This document shows, piece after piece, positions 24,777 to 36,270 of a stretch of DNA of 64,000 nt. The notes beneath the pieces are model-generated. The model made no database searches. It had not been told where the DNA came from and worked only from the letters and a program-made list of their open reading frames with translations. The DNA comes from Morchella semilibera (Eukaryota; Ascomycota; Pezizomycetes; Pezizales; Morchellaceae), in NCBI GenBank assembly GCA_009192285.1, contig CM018605.1, positions 520,767-584,766 on the forward strand, read 5' to 3'. Position 1 is the first letter of the stretch. Each line of letters opens with the position of its first letter. The position numbers and the translations under genes were made by a program.

Positions 24777-25382
24777 CTATATATAAGTCTGGCCACTTAT
24801 ACCGTGACCTAAAACCACCGGCGGGGCCCGTGCAATCCCCCACCATCCGCACTCTACCAATCCCACCGCCAGCACCGCCGCCAGCACCAGTGCCAGCGCC
24901 CGCTCCGTCCACCACCACCACCTGCCCATCCTCTTGCCCGTAGATCCGTCGTCGTCGTCGTTGTCGCCGCCGTACCGCTGCCCATATAGCACCAGATCCC
25001 AGCATGGGGGCGGAATGAACGTCACGAGCTCCCGCTTGAACCCCACCCTCCTACCCTTCCTCGCCTTTGAGGAAACAGTTGGGGCACCAGCAGAGGATGC
25101 GGTGGTGGTGGTGGCGGCGGAGCGCCGAGTGTTGAACTCCGTATTGAAGCGCGTCTCAGCGTCAAGGATGTCTTCCGTGGGGGCGTGAGTGATCTTTCTA
25201 CCGCAGGGAAGCGGTATAGGCACAGCTTCCGAGGCGGGAAGGAGAAGTGGAGGAGGGGGAGGGGGCGAGGGACTGAGAGGCCGCGGGGGCGAGGGGACCG
25301 GCGTCACGGGGTATTGAAGTGTTCGTGGCGGCGACTTCTGAGGCGACTCGGTGGTTATATTGTAGGCGAGGAGGACTGGCAT
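24777..25382 (-). CDS. Hypothetical proline-rich protein with one predicted C-terminal membrane segment
   Basis: Single-exon ORF of 201 residues starting in a good context (AAACGATGCCA). Residues about 15-60 are Pro/Ser-rich (SPSPPPPPPLLLP), followed by a hydrophilic middle containing APTEDILDAETRFNTEFNTR. A basic patch KARKGRRVGFKRE and an acidic DNDDDD run follow. A hydrophobic stretch ALALVLAAVLAVGLVECGWW at about residues 160-180 could span a membrane, leaving a short tail. GC-rich coding DNA inside an AT-rich neighbourhood supports a real gene. No family is recognised. It is divergent from PSY4 with about 1.06 kb between starts. Confidence 0.5.
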   Translation of the reverse strand: MPVLLAYNITTESPQKSPPRTLQYPVTPVPSPPRPLSPSPPPPPPLLLPASEAVPIPLPCGRKITHAPTEDILDAETRFNTEFNTRRSAATTTTASSAGAPTVSSKARKGRRVGFKRELVTFIPPPCWDLVLYGQRYGGDNDDDDGSTGKRMGRWWWWTERALALVLAAVLAVGLVECGWWGIARAPPVVLGHGISGQTYI

Positions 25383-26442
25383 CGTTTCCCTTTTTGATGT
25401 AATTTTTTTATATATATAATTTGACGAGTGAGTGGCTGTGAAGGAGTCTTGTATTATGGTAGGAGTTGTGATAGTTGTGATCGAGGTGGTGGTGGATGTA
25501 GAGAGAAGAGAGGGATTATGGGTTTGAGTTCGAGTGCGGGACGGAAAGACTACGGGGGGTTCTGAATCTGCGGTAAATGCGGTAAGGCTGATAGTCCATA
25601 GCTAGCTCTAGGTGAGCTTTAGATAGAGAGGGGGGGGGGAGGGAGGGTGTGGTGAGTGGGGAGGTGTGTGGTCTGGAAGTGTCTCTTTCTTATATTTTTT
25701 TTATTTTTTATTTTTTTATTTTTATTTATTTTGTTTTTTTAGCGTAGATATGTAGCTAGTGAAACATGTAGCGAGTCTTTAGTTGTTGGTGGGCACTGTT
25801 AATAATAAGAAAATCTGGGGAAGTGGAGTGAGGTGGAGGTGGGATTTTATCCGCTATGGGGCAGACTGGACAGACGGGGACGGGGACGGGGGGGGGGGCC
25901 AGACAGAAGTCGTCGTTTGCTTAGAAGCCTGGATCAATCAATCATCATCACCATCATCATATCAGCTCTTCTTCTTCTTTCCTTTTCTACCTTACTTAAC
26001 CAGTCCTACTACTCTAAGTACTGCTGCTACCTTACCTCCTGCTGCAGTTGGTGGCGCCAGGGATGTGTAGCATACCTGCTCGGTAAAGGAGGAAAAGGAA
26101 GGGCCCTGGAATCTGGGCGGAGAGAAAAGAAGAAATTGGATGGTCCACAAAGACCTTGTTTGAAAAAAAAAAAAAAAAGCCCGTTCACTCGTCAGACTTC
26201 TGTTTTAAGAGCCACAAATAACTACATACTCCAATGTAACATATCCGATGCACCGCCTCAGTTAAAATATCAAAAGTTGGTTGTTGGCACGTGAATGGCA
26301 TTGGACGACCCCCGTGATATTTTGCGACAACCCCAGATAAGTAGATACTTACATCTTACACTTATCTCAACACCCAACACTTACATACAGTACCCTACAA
26401 CCTATCACGACCACACAACTACACACCTCCAATACAGACGCA
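25383..26442. other. Divergent intergenic region, low complexity
   Basis: 1.06 kb between the proline-rich ORF and PSY4. It contains a G9-10 run near 25630, a T-rich tract at 25688-25740, a G-rich stretch at 25876-25900, CAT/CAC repeats near 25940, an A16-like run near 26163-26178 and one CACGTG at 26288-26293, about 150 bp before the PSY4 start. Confidence 0.5.
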
Positions 26443-27715
26443 ATGCGATCCGGTAAGACTTCAGAGATCTCGATCTACTGATATATAACTATATACATGT
26501 AATGCAAACAATTGAGGCTGACGAACGAATGGACACTATGTTAAAGACGAGGCGATTCTCGACGAGATCATCAAGGATGGTTCTGTAGACATGTCAGTAA
26601 CTCCTTTGACATCATCACCATCATCACCATTCTTGTAGCTAACAAAAACACCCAGATCCGAATGGCCAGAGCTCCTTAAGCGTTTCCTGACTCGTCTCGA
26701 ACATGTGCGTATTCCCTCCTCCTCCTCAAGGCGCCCACTAACAGCTCCTTCAAAGATCGCTCACAACTCCTTCCCGACCCCCCCACCAGTTCCGAACACT
26801 CCCGCCCTACTCGGAACTACCACTGTCCCCCCAACAGACCCTTCCACACAGTCTACAGCCCCTGAAGACCCCCCTCTCTCTGAGACCCCCGCCGAAACTT
26901 CAGCAGAACCCTCCTCCTCCAATAACGACCTTACCCACATCCCCGATGCACCACCCGCTGCCGCTGCCTCACCCCCGTCCATGCCGCCGCCACCCGTGGA
27001 ACCCCTGACAAGAGGTAGCACAGGTCCAATTGCGCTAGATGACCTAGGAACGCTCACGCAGCTGACCACAATCCTCACCACCAACTTCGACACCGCGCCC
27101 CCCTACACTATCCAGCGTCTGGCCGAGCTTCTCCGAAACCCCACTGCCCACTACCGTTCCCTCACAAAGTACCTTCGCGCCCTGACCCGCGTACTCTCCG
27201 TCTCGTCGCAATCGACCGTCTTCCCGCTCGAAGACGCGGCGGCCACCGCCGCCCCCAACGGCGCGGCCTTCATGCTAGGGAGCGACGAGTCCCTTGGCGG
27301 CGCGCTGCTCTCGCCCATCCCGTGGCTGACGCCCACGGCGCTCTCGGAGGAGACCATGGCGCAGGACGGCGCCGGCGTCACGCAGGGAGAGTTGATGAGA
27401 ACCGAGCAGGAGCTAGGGATCGTTCCGGCGGTGGAGACAGAGGTGGTGGCACCCCCACCCTTGGGGCCTGAGGACGTCGGCCCGCAGCCAGACGGAACGG
27501 TGTTCCCGGATCCGCCGGGGGTTGAAGAGATGGGGAGGGTCGAGGAGATGAGGGATGCGAGCATGGAGAGGGAGGAGAGGGAGAGGGATGAAACCCTCGA
27601 GGATAAGATGCAGCTGGACGCGGCGGCGGACGGCAAGGAGGAGGAGGAGGCGAGGAAGGAGAGGGAGAAGGAGAAGATTGAGGAGGCCAAGGATGAGAAA
27701 ATGACCGAGGCATAG
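26443..27715 (+). CDS. PSY4: Protein phosphatase 4 regulatory subunit 2 (PPP4R2/Psy4)
   Basis: Regulatory subunit of the PP4 phosphatase involved in DNA-damage checkpoint recovery. Exons 26443-26452, 26547-26592, 26656-26704 and 26756-27715 (stop TAG) give 354 residues. The four-exon model yields MRSDEAILDEIIKDGSVDI then SEWPELLKRFLTRLEH and IAHNSFP, which matches the R2 N-terminus. A second conserved block, FDTAPPYTIQRLAELLRNP followed by YRSLTKYLRALTRVLSV, is the family signature. The C-terminal third is acidic and charged (a long EEEEARKEREKEK tract), as usual. Residues about 45-110 form a Pro/Ser/Thr-rich linker. The third intron (26705-26755, 51 nt, CTAAC branch site) is a multiple of three and open, so its retention would add 17 residues without a stop. 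Confidence 0.85.
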
Positions 27716-28641
27716 TTGGTATACCCGAAGTTTTTCTTTCTGTTTTTTTTTTTTGTCTCTCTTCCTTTTTTTTTTTTTTGTAAATACTATAGTGAATCAA
27801 ACTTACAGCCGTCATTGACTTTAGTTCTATCCTTTTTTATATTCTAGCAATCAATCAGTACATGTATTGTTGGGGTGCGAGTACCAGAAAGTTACATGTA
27901 GATTATATTAGCAATTCTAGCATGACGTCTCTTGATTGCGTACTTTTCCTCGTCGATAAAGAAACAACATAATTCGCTGGACAAAGGAAAGAAAGAATGC
28001 TAGTTCAATGGACTGAACTGTAGCTCCCTCTGGTCTCCCTTTTATTTTCCCCCTTCCCTCCTCTCCGTCAAATATTGTCTCTTGATTGGTTGAGAGCTAC
28101 AACCCCAACCCTGCAATAGAAACCAGTCCACCCCCAAAGTTTACACATTGAGAGCTTTTAAAAACAAAGCCTGACCGGGGGGTAGCGGAGGTTGGGGAGA
28201 GCTGGAGGGAGCGCGTGTTATTGTTAGATGAACAACTACTGGATTGCCGTGGGCAGAGCAACTATTCGCACTGGCGGTGAAAAGCTTTCCATATATGGAG
28301 TACTCACGTACTAACTAAGTCCTGAGAATTCTTGGTAGCAACGGGCTCACAAAATTTCTCACGACTTAATTAACGCGCGAGTATGTAGCTGGGAGTAAAA
28401 CATGACTTTTGCGGTCACGCGGTGGTCACTTCACTTTATATCACCAGAGTCACCAGTATGGTTCAAATGAATGAATTAACCGGAAAATTAGGGATCGGAG
28501 TAGCACTCTGCTGTTCCTTACAGTTTATAATTTAGTACCGCTGTTCAGCTTACAGCTGCTCCCTAACCTAACATGTCAATTGAAGGTGAGAGAATCACAT
28601 ATGTATGTAGATAGCATTAACCCGCGGTCGTGAGGTAGCTA

Positions 28642-28813
28642 CAGTACCAAAAAAAAGCGGGCGTATCCAGTACATTATCTGCCAGAATACCATGACACTG
28701 TGGTTTTGCTACAGCATTGCTATGGTATAATGGTTGAAGTTCTGATTTAATTCGGAGGTTTTTCACGTTACGGTATTGCTATGGTATCTATTACATACCC
28801 AGTTTTGGTATTG
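28642..28813. mobile_element. MITE family A, copy 2
   Basis: 172 bp bounded by TA (28640-28641 and 28814-28815), with ends CAGTACCAAAAAA and TTTTGGTATTG. The interior shares long identical stretches with copy 1, including ATCTGCCAGAATACCATGAC and GCTACAGCATTGCTATGG. No ORF. Confidence 0.85.
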
Positions 28814-28844
28814 TAGTGCTTCTAGTATGATTGTGCTGTCTTCG

Positions 28845-29306
28845 CGCCACTTTAGGTCATGACTAAACTAATCTCGATTTGCAATGTGGGTTTTTGGATT
28901 CGGCGAGTTCACCTACCGGGTGTGAGGTCCTATTGTGTTTTTGCTCTTGACAAGTATGTCTTCGCCTGTTCCCGCGATTCACAACTTCTTATCAAAGAAA
29001 CAGTATGGTGATAGACACAATCTTAGGGCCTGTTTGGCAACAGGAGTTTTCACCCTTGTAAACTCTGTTTCAACGATCATTTGTTAGGCCTTGATCCTTA
29101 GAAACTCCATTTTGTCTAATTGCCAAACGAGCCCTTAACGATAAGTAGCATACACCATCATTATTTTGTGCAACTTTGCGTGGTAAGTGGGCCTCTCTTG
29201 CGCTGCCGATATATAGTTATTCTTAGCTAGAGGCTGGCGGGCTATAGATTACTACAAGTCCTGAATACAGACGAAGACATAGGACGTGGGGTGTCCACTT
29301 TATGGT
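28845..29306 (+). repeat. Repeat C, copy 1, interrupted by a 321-bp insertion
   Basis: Segments 28845-28957 and 29279-29306 match the continuous copy at 43454-43609. Shared landmarks are TTTAGGTCAT, ATGTGGGTT, TTGGATTC, TTTTTGCTCTTGACAAGTAT and GGACGTGG-GTGTCCAC-TTATGGT. Identity by eye is about 80 percent. The intervening 28958-29278 includes a complete small inverted-repeat element. No coding potential was recognised, so the parent element is unknown. Confidence 0.7.
29026..29134. mobile_element. Harbinger/Tourist-like MITE with TTA duplication
   Basis: 109 bp with ends GGGCCTGTTTGGCAA and TTGCCAAACGAGCCC (inverted, two mismatches in 15), flanked by TTA at 29023-29025 and 29135-29137. A GGGC..GTTTGGC end with a TTA/TAA duplication is the pattern of PIF/Harbinger MITEs. 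It sits inside the sequence that splits repeat C. Confidence 0.75.
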
Positions 29307-32299
29307 GACACAATTACCTACGACACTAAAGTACATCAAACCATAAAACCTTTCTGGTCCTTTTATACCGAATACTAGCAATTAACTATTACGATGTCTA
29401 GTCTGAGCATCGTACGTCGCTTTGCCGCTGTCTGTTACTCCCGCCGAGGTCTTCGCCGCGGGTTCACTACTACTATTCCGAGAATATTGTTGCCGATGAT
29501 CGTGATATATACATCACATCATGAATACTCGCAACTCGCCAACCGAGTTTCTGAGTATAACAGCGTTATTACAATAACCTGTAGTATGAATTCTTGAACA
29601 AGAGATTCGACGGGCTGGGAAAAAAAACATCGAGACGGCGATGAACAAGCCTGACAGCAGATTCGAAGCGATGGATAAGAAGATGACTACATGGTCCCTA
29701 GCGCTTATGGGCCTTGTTTTAGTTAGAGGGAGTTCGATTTCTTTTCTGATAAGAATCGTACCGGGAAGTAGGGCTTAGAAACAATGTATTTAGTACATAT
29801 TTGGCAATTGGGCCCTCGGGGCTCTGTTCACGGATTGTGTAATTCATATATTCTCATTATCCCTCGGCCTCTAGGTCGTTAGATGAGTTGATGAGTTAGT
29901 GAATCTGGCGAAGGGACGTAGTTATGCTACACATATGTAGTTATAATTTCACACTATGCTATCGGTTATTCTATCTTTTCAGTCATGGGTGCTCACTCGG
30001 GTATCGGGTTTCTTTGTAGTTGACCTACATGTGCGTTCTGAGGCGCTGGAGGTTCTCCCATCGGGAGATTTTGAAAGCCGTGGTATCTGATTCGAGGAAC
30101 TTAACAGTTAGGAATCTTTTTGCGGGTGGGTTGATCTCCAATTTGATCGTGCTTGAAAAAGGCGCCTCGGAAATGATTTTACTGACGGCTTTTTATATCG
30201 ATCTCGTATAATGTGATAATCACACTTTTATGCTGGAAAGACCCCACGAGAGTATATGTAGGCTGTACCTCGCTTAAGCCCGGGTAAAACCAGTTGAGGG
30301 ATTGGAAGTATTACCTAGCTGGGGGGTGTAACGGAAGACAGAGGAGACAGGAAGAGAAGCATCATACAGTACTAGGGCTATTTTAGATCAATAGCTACAT
30401 CTATACAGTAGTCTATCACTTTATGGGATTAAGGCAACATTTCAGGATCCTAATAAGACCAGATGATTTGATGTATATTTAGCAAGACTAAGGCCGGTAT
30501 ACATTTTAGCTTAGTAAGGAAAATTCTTTCCCGCTCGACCTGCAAAGCGGCATGAAATCGAATCCATGGCTCAGGTCAATAGGTTTAAATTCTTTCGGCG
30601 CCCTTTATCTTCTGTCTCGTTGGGTGCTATTCAGTTTAAGTATTCACCGCTGATAGCTGACCTATAAAATCAAAGCGAGACGCGGTTGTCTCAAACCATT
30701 CACATATATCTCCGAATACTATTCCTACCTTATGACTATAGAGCTTTCTTGCCTCCTTTATTATCACCCAAAAAGCCGGTTTAGACCACTTATGGGACGT
30801 TCTTTGATTAAGACCCTCAGAATGAATGCTATTTGTTAAGTTCTATTTGTGGATGTGAGACCTGGCTGGGCGGCTATACTCTCAATTGTCGAGAGAGCTC
30901 CCTAGTTGACACTAGCTAGCATAGAGGGGGATACAGGAGGTGAGTTTGAGGTGGTGTGTTTCGCCAACTCAAAACATCTAGAATTTCGTGGGCTGTAACT
31001 ACATAATAACTACATGTACATGTACTTAGTTGCTTTTGTATAAGGATGGTCTAGCGCTAGCAAGTTTCCAGGGACCTCATGAAGGTTACAGAACATTGGA
31101 AACCTTTGGGCCACGTCCTGACAGCCACGATTTAAAATATTGTAATATTGCAACATTTCCAGGCAACAACGAGACAATACCGTAACCACAATCTCACCCC
31201 AGGACTGAAGAGGTGGTGGTGGTGGTTCACTAGCGCGGCAAGAAGGATGGGATCTGGGCTTGAGTATTTTAGCCAGGGCAAAGTATTTTGGATCATGATA
31301 TTGAGGAGATATGATATTGGTTTCAATAAGACGGGGCCTTAAACTATGAAAGGCTGTCACTGACCTGCCGTCTTAATGAAACAACGGAATCCTCAACCTT
31401 CCGAGATTTCAACATTAAACGCGCTATTTCCCGGAACTAGTTTGGTCTTATTCTCTGCTTAAGCCGTGGAGTTATTGAATATATTGAACCCTAACCCACT
31501 GGGATACAGATAATGCCACGATGACGGGCCCCCGAGGATTCCAATTGACCGGGCTTGGCCGAAATTAAACCTCAGCCGATCTATGCCAGGCAGAAAAATT
31601 CCACTACCAAGGATTACGACCAAGATCTTTCATAGAGATGAGAGGTTAATTTGATTTTTCCATGGAGGCGTCTTAACAACTTGGGCCAAATCGAGCTTGA
31701 AGATCCATGAAGCGGCCGAGCTTTGCACACGCGAAACAAGGTTCTGACAACACCACCCCATTACAGGGTTGGAACACAACCTCAGGCAGGCCTTTTCTCC
31801 TTGAATTAATACACCTCTATTTTATCCTCTGGAGGACAATCCAACTGCGTATCGTGCCGTATGTACAAGGTTGTACTTCTACTACCAAATTCGGAAGCCA
31901 AATCCAGCGGATACTATGTGCTCATTACCGATCGAGTGATACTTGATGCCCAATTATGCTCGGGCACCTCGATTTCGAGACCCTTGTTTTTCCAGCTTCC
32001 AGAACACCGCCAAACCGCCGATCATCACCTGGCAGATCTATGATCTAAATCATGATCATCTAACTTCCAGGTTTTTGGCGTTGATGGACAAGCGATATGC
32101 AGGGAAAAAGGAGCAAGGGATTAATCCGGTTGACTCTCATTTGATCTTATCTTATCTGATTGTAAGCCGCCATGGATCCTTGTAGAAGGAACAAGCTCAG
32201 AACAGAATGTGCCAGGGTTGAGGTCCGAGTTGGAATGCCAGTTAGGCTTTGACAGGTAGTTGTACCTGATTCGAGCTGACGTCCGCCTAGATGGCCATT

Positions 32300-32920
32300 T
32301 TCAAGCACGAAAGATAGAGAGACCTTGGAGGAGCTCATGCTCAAACTTCCATGGAAACGCGCGCCCTAGGACGTGGTGCTGGTACCTGCAGTGTTAGACT
32401 GAGACTTGAGTCAAAAATTCAGCGGCTAACTTTACCATCTAATTTTCCGTCCTCTAGAGTTTGGAGGCTGAAGATGGAAAGAAAGTTTTCGCCAATATCG
32501 TGGCTAGAGATTGGATCCGAGACATAACAGACCTGTACTCACTGTTGAACCAAAATATAACCCCAGTATTCGTGGGTTATGGGCCACTATCAATACTATA
32601 GGGCGCCTTAACTACTACCGAGCCAATTGACACGGCCGAGTGATAGCTGGTGCACCACCAGTCGCCTTCGTTTACCGCCAGATCTCCAGATGGTGTCGAT
32701 ACTGATCTAGATACACCCTACAACTTCTCGAACATCGGTTTTTCCCCTTACATATGTACCTGTATCCGGAGCATCTATAGAGTATCTTGGATCTGATGAG
32801 GCTTTTATTGACCCCGGAGATACAACCAAGGCCCGAAACTCCGTTTCCTTGACGCCAGCTAGTTGTAACTTGATAGGTGGCTGCTCCTGATTACTTCACC
32901 CTTCTTGATAAACCAGACCT
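32300..32920 (+). pseudogene. Possible degraded coding relic, family unknown
   Basis: Protein-like segments appear in one or two frames and are broken by stops: LEELMLKLPWKRAP, then after an intron-like CATCTAATTTTCCGTCCTCTAG, a frame reading LEAEDGKKVFANIVARDW and DLYSLLNQNITPVFVGYG before a stop, then NFSNIGFSPY and IEYLGSDEAFIDPGD in other frames. The amino-acid composition is gene-like but nothing is recognised. Confidence 0.25.
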
Positions 32921-35275
32921 CAATTTGTCATAACTAACCTTATTTTATGGTTTTTGGCGTTTCCTAAAATCCCAATGAGGAGTCTTAGAAAGTTTAGTCG
33001 GGGCGAAAAACTCGGCCCCCACAAATACAGCACATCATTGTTAGGTATTCAAATACCTTACTCAAAGTGACAATTAAATAACAGCCTATATCAGTAGTCC
33101 CTGCAATGAACTGGCACGTAATAGGGGTAGACTCGAGTGTTCGGTATTCAAGTGGTCGAATCCTCATATGGAGTCAGGATCCTTTAGTTTATGGTTGTAA
33201 AAATCTGGTGGCCTCCACGATTCTTATTGGCTTAACGATACTGATCTGACAGCTGCCGACATGACCGTTAGCGGGTTTCATATATATAGTTAGATCCGGA
33301 TGTGCAAGAAGAGCCTCGTATCCTACAAAGTCATATGAAAATGCACTTGGAAGTGTAGAAGTAAGCCGTTTTCGGGCTCTCCCGAAGAGTGAAAACTTCC
33401 CGGATCGAATCGTGTCGATTTTAAGTTTAGAGTGCCTACAGATTTTTGGATGGTGTACTGGTTATCCGAGGTATCCGGGGTAATACGACGATGCGGAATG
33501 GTTTCTACATCTACCACCCGCATGTACGGTTTTCAAAATAACCGCCAATAACGAGGCAGAACCTGAGGCAGCTCTTTTTAAAGAGAAATAACCCCAAGGA
33601 TATATATGCAAATATCAAATTATGCTGCGACCGGCTTCCTAAGCCATGTCAACAACGACGCCATCCGACTTGCAAGGTTGAGCTTGCGTGGTTTACCCAG
33701 CGACCATGGAAACCCCATGTAATTGTAGTATGACAGATACGTACCTTCTGTCTGTCACGGACCGTTACCTACTCGTGCGAAGATGTGAGATTAGGTTTTA
33801 GAGTTCAGATCGAGTGATGGGTCGTGCCTATAATCCATAAACCTCGGCAGGAGGTTCTAGCGATATTAGCCTATTTATAGAACCCCCCGTTAATGCTCCA
33901 TCTTGAACGGCCAAACAGCCAGTAGTACCTGCATGTAAGTACAGAGTATCTTAAGAATACATGTAGGTAGGTACATACCACACACAAAACACCTGAGGTA
34001 CATCACATGTAACCCTACTTCCTCTAAAGTAGTGTGGTCAAAGAAAAAGCCACGCGGTTGGATAAGAGCGGGAACCGGGACTTGGAAAAACCCGGGCAAA
34101 TGTTTCCTTTGTTCCCAATTTGTTCCCAACTTTTCACCATTTGACCCTGCGCATGCCTTAATCCTGCTTTCTGCCTTCCTGAAGGTCCTAAGGCCGCCGC
34201 CAGGAGGAGGAGGAGGTAGAAGGATCCCACCCCGTATCGCTGCGCTGCGCCCCGGTTTCACCAGCCCCCACGACGTGGAAAAGGGTCCACTCCACCTTTA
34301 CACACACCCAGCCCACGGAATGGACCCATCACAAATCAACAATCGGAGATAGTAAGAAAGGATTGTCCCTTCCTTGTAAGCCGGAACAACCCCCATCCCG
34401 CGGATCCGTGATGTGATGCTGAGGGAATAATTTTTTGCGAACGCGTATGGCCTAGCTAGCTTAGCCGCTCTTCGCACTTCGATCCTCTCTCTCTCCCTGG
34501 AAATGAGCAACCCTAACCCTCCAAATTGTAAAGGACGAGTCGCGGTTATGACGTAGGGGGGGTGGTGATTCTGGTTGGTTAGATACATAGATAAGGATAA
34601 GACAAAGAGAGCTGCGTGAATCAAGTTCTTCTGAGACGGTTGCGGAACGGCATAAAAACCAAAAATATCATGTCAAACGGTTTCTGCACAAGGGAGATTT
34701 CTGGATGTACTCGTATTCGGAGGTTACGATTGGGGGGCTTAAAAAGGGCTGAGCTATTTCTGGGTGGGTGGTGGGGTTGTTTCTGTGGTAGGGGTGGGGG
34801 GTAAGGGATCAGGGGATGGGTAGGGTATGGGTAGGGGTAGAGGGGGGGGGGTGTCGTGTAGGGTTTAGGCAACAAGTCTTGGGAGTAGTAATAATTTGAA
34901 GCCTCTATGACGTGGAAGCGCTGTTGCTTCGTCATGCCACACACACATAGCGGGGAGGGGGCCCGGGGGGGGGGGGGGATGATCAGTGATAGACAAAGCA
35001 GGAAAGGCAAGCGGTGGTGGTGCCGGTGGTGGAGGTGGGGTGCTATATGCTATATATGAACAGTGCCCTTCCTCCCCTCCCACTGCTGGTTTTTTTTTCG
35101 TTTTATCATTGGCTTTTACTACTATTACCACTACCATTACTACTACTGCCATTTCCAAAGGGAATTATACTCATATCAAATCATTATTACTGCACCAAAA
35201 AAACACCTTATTGCGGGAATACTTATATCACTATCTGGAACACCGAGATCTTTATAACCAGGATTTAAATCTACA

Positions 35276-36270
35276 ATGGCTGCTGTCATGAGACAAGATA
35301 ACGCCTGGGTAAGCCTCCAAAATTCACTGCATATATATAAAAATCCATAATTAAACAATACTAACAAACCCCCAGGGCGCCCCACCCCCATACCACGCAC
35401 ATCCCCCAACCGCAACTCCTCGCCGCCAACATTCCAAATCCCTCTCAACATCCACCCCCCGCCCCAGCCCGCGGCTCCGCAGCACCTCCGCCGGTTCCCG
35501 CCCGCTCGCCACCCTGCAGCGTGAAGCCCGCCGCGCCAACCGTTCCCCCCACCTCAGGAGGTCCGCCATCCCCGGCCCAGACACCATTGACCGCCTTGGC
35601 AACGTTCTCGGCGGCATACCGTACCACCATGAAGGCCCATTCGACGCCACCCTGCGCGCGCGCCAGGTTCCGGGACGCAGCCCCGTCGAGGCGCTGGCTT
35701 GGAGTAATGCAAGGGCGATTGCGGCGACGCCGAGAGAGAACATCATTGATTGCTTGGAGAGACATAGGCCGTTGCAGGGGACAGCGAGCGTGCCGCCTGG
35801 CATGAGGACTGCGGCGGGGAATGTTATGGGTGATTATGATGAGGTGGATCTGATGGTTGAGAGTGGCTACCGGAGGTATCCGGGTCTTGTGAGTATTTCT
35901 ATTTTTTGCTTTGTTTTGCTTTGTGTTTGCGGTGGACGGTGGCTAACGAGTGGAATGCAGGATTATCTGGATGAAGATAAGAAGGGCAAGGGAGAGCCGG
36001 GGGTACACGCTTGATAAGTTCGATAAGCAGCAGAAGGCGGCGAGGAAGGCGAGGAAGGCGCAGAGTCAGAGCCTAGGACGAAATGAGTATGAGCCGTATG
36101 CGGAGAAGAGCGGGGCACGTACTCTGGAGGTGCCGGCGACAGCGAGTGGGTATGAAGGTGCGGGTGTAAGGAGGAATAAGAGCTCGGCGGGGAGAGTGGA
36201 GGGCGGTGATCATGAGTCGTTTAGTGATAAGTTGAAGAAGAGGTTCAACTTGAAGAGGAGATTGAGCTAG
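35276..36270 (+). CDS. Pal1-family cell-morphology protein, with a +1 frameshift in the last exon
   Basis: Exons 35276-35308, 35376-35888 and 35961-36270 (stop TAG). Introns 35309-35375 and 35889-35960 have CTAAC branch sites. The second exon carries the family block: REARRANRSPHLRRSAIPGP, DTIDRLGN, YHHEGPFDATLRAR, then ATPRENIIDCLERHRPL and GTASVPPGM. After the second intron DYLDEDKKGKGEP runs in one frame, while YTLDKFDKQQKAARK, clearly its continuation, is one base out. The break is in the G5 run at 35999-36003, where four Gs would keep one frame. The rest ends in a basic KLKKRFNLKRRLS. Pal1-type proteins in fission yeast act at the cortex in cell-shape control. The family call is from memory of the HHEGPFDA signature. 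Without the frameshift the product would be about 284 residues. Confidence 0.65.

Larger units (their letters stand above)
27716..35275. other. Second gene desert, 7.5 kb, transposon relics
   Basis: AT-rich with no supportable intact gene. It contains MITE A copy 2 (28642-28813), repeat C split by an insertion (28845-28957 and 29279-29306), a Harbinger-like MITE (29026-29134), telomere-like boxes at 31487-31497 and 34509-34520, scattered TACATGTA sites and a degraded coding-like stretch at 32300-32920. G runs occur at 34840-34850 and about 34963-34977. Confidence 0.6.
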
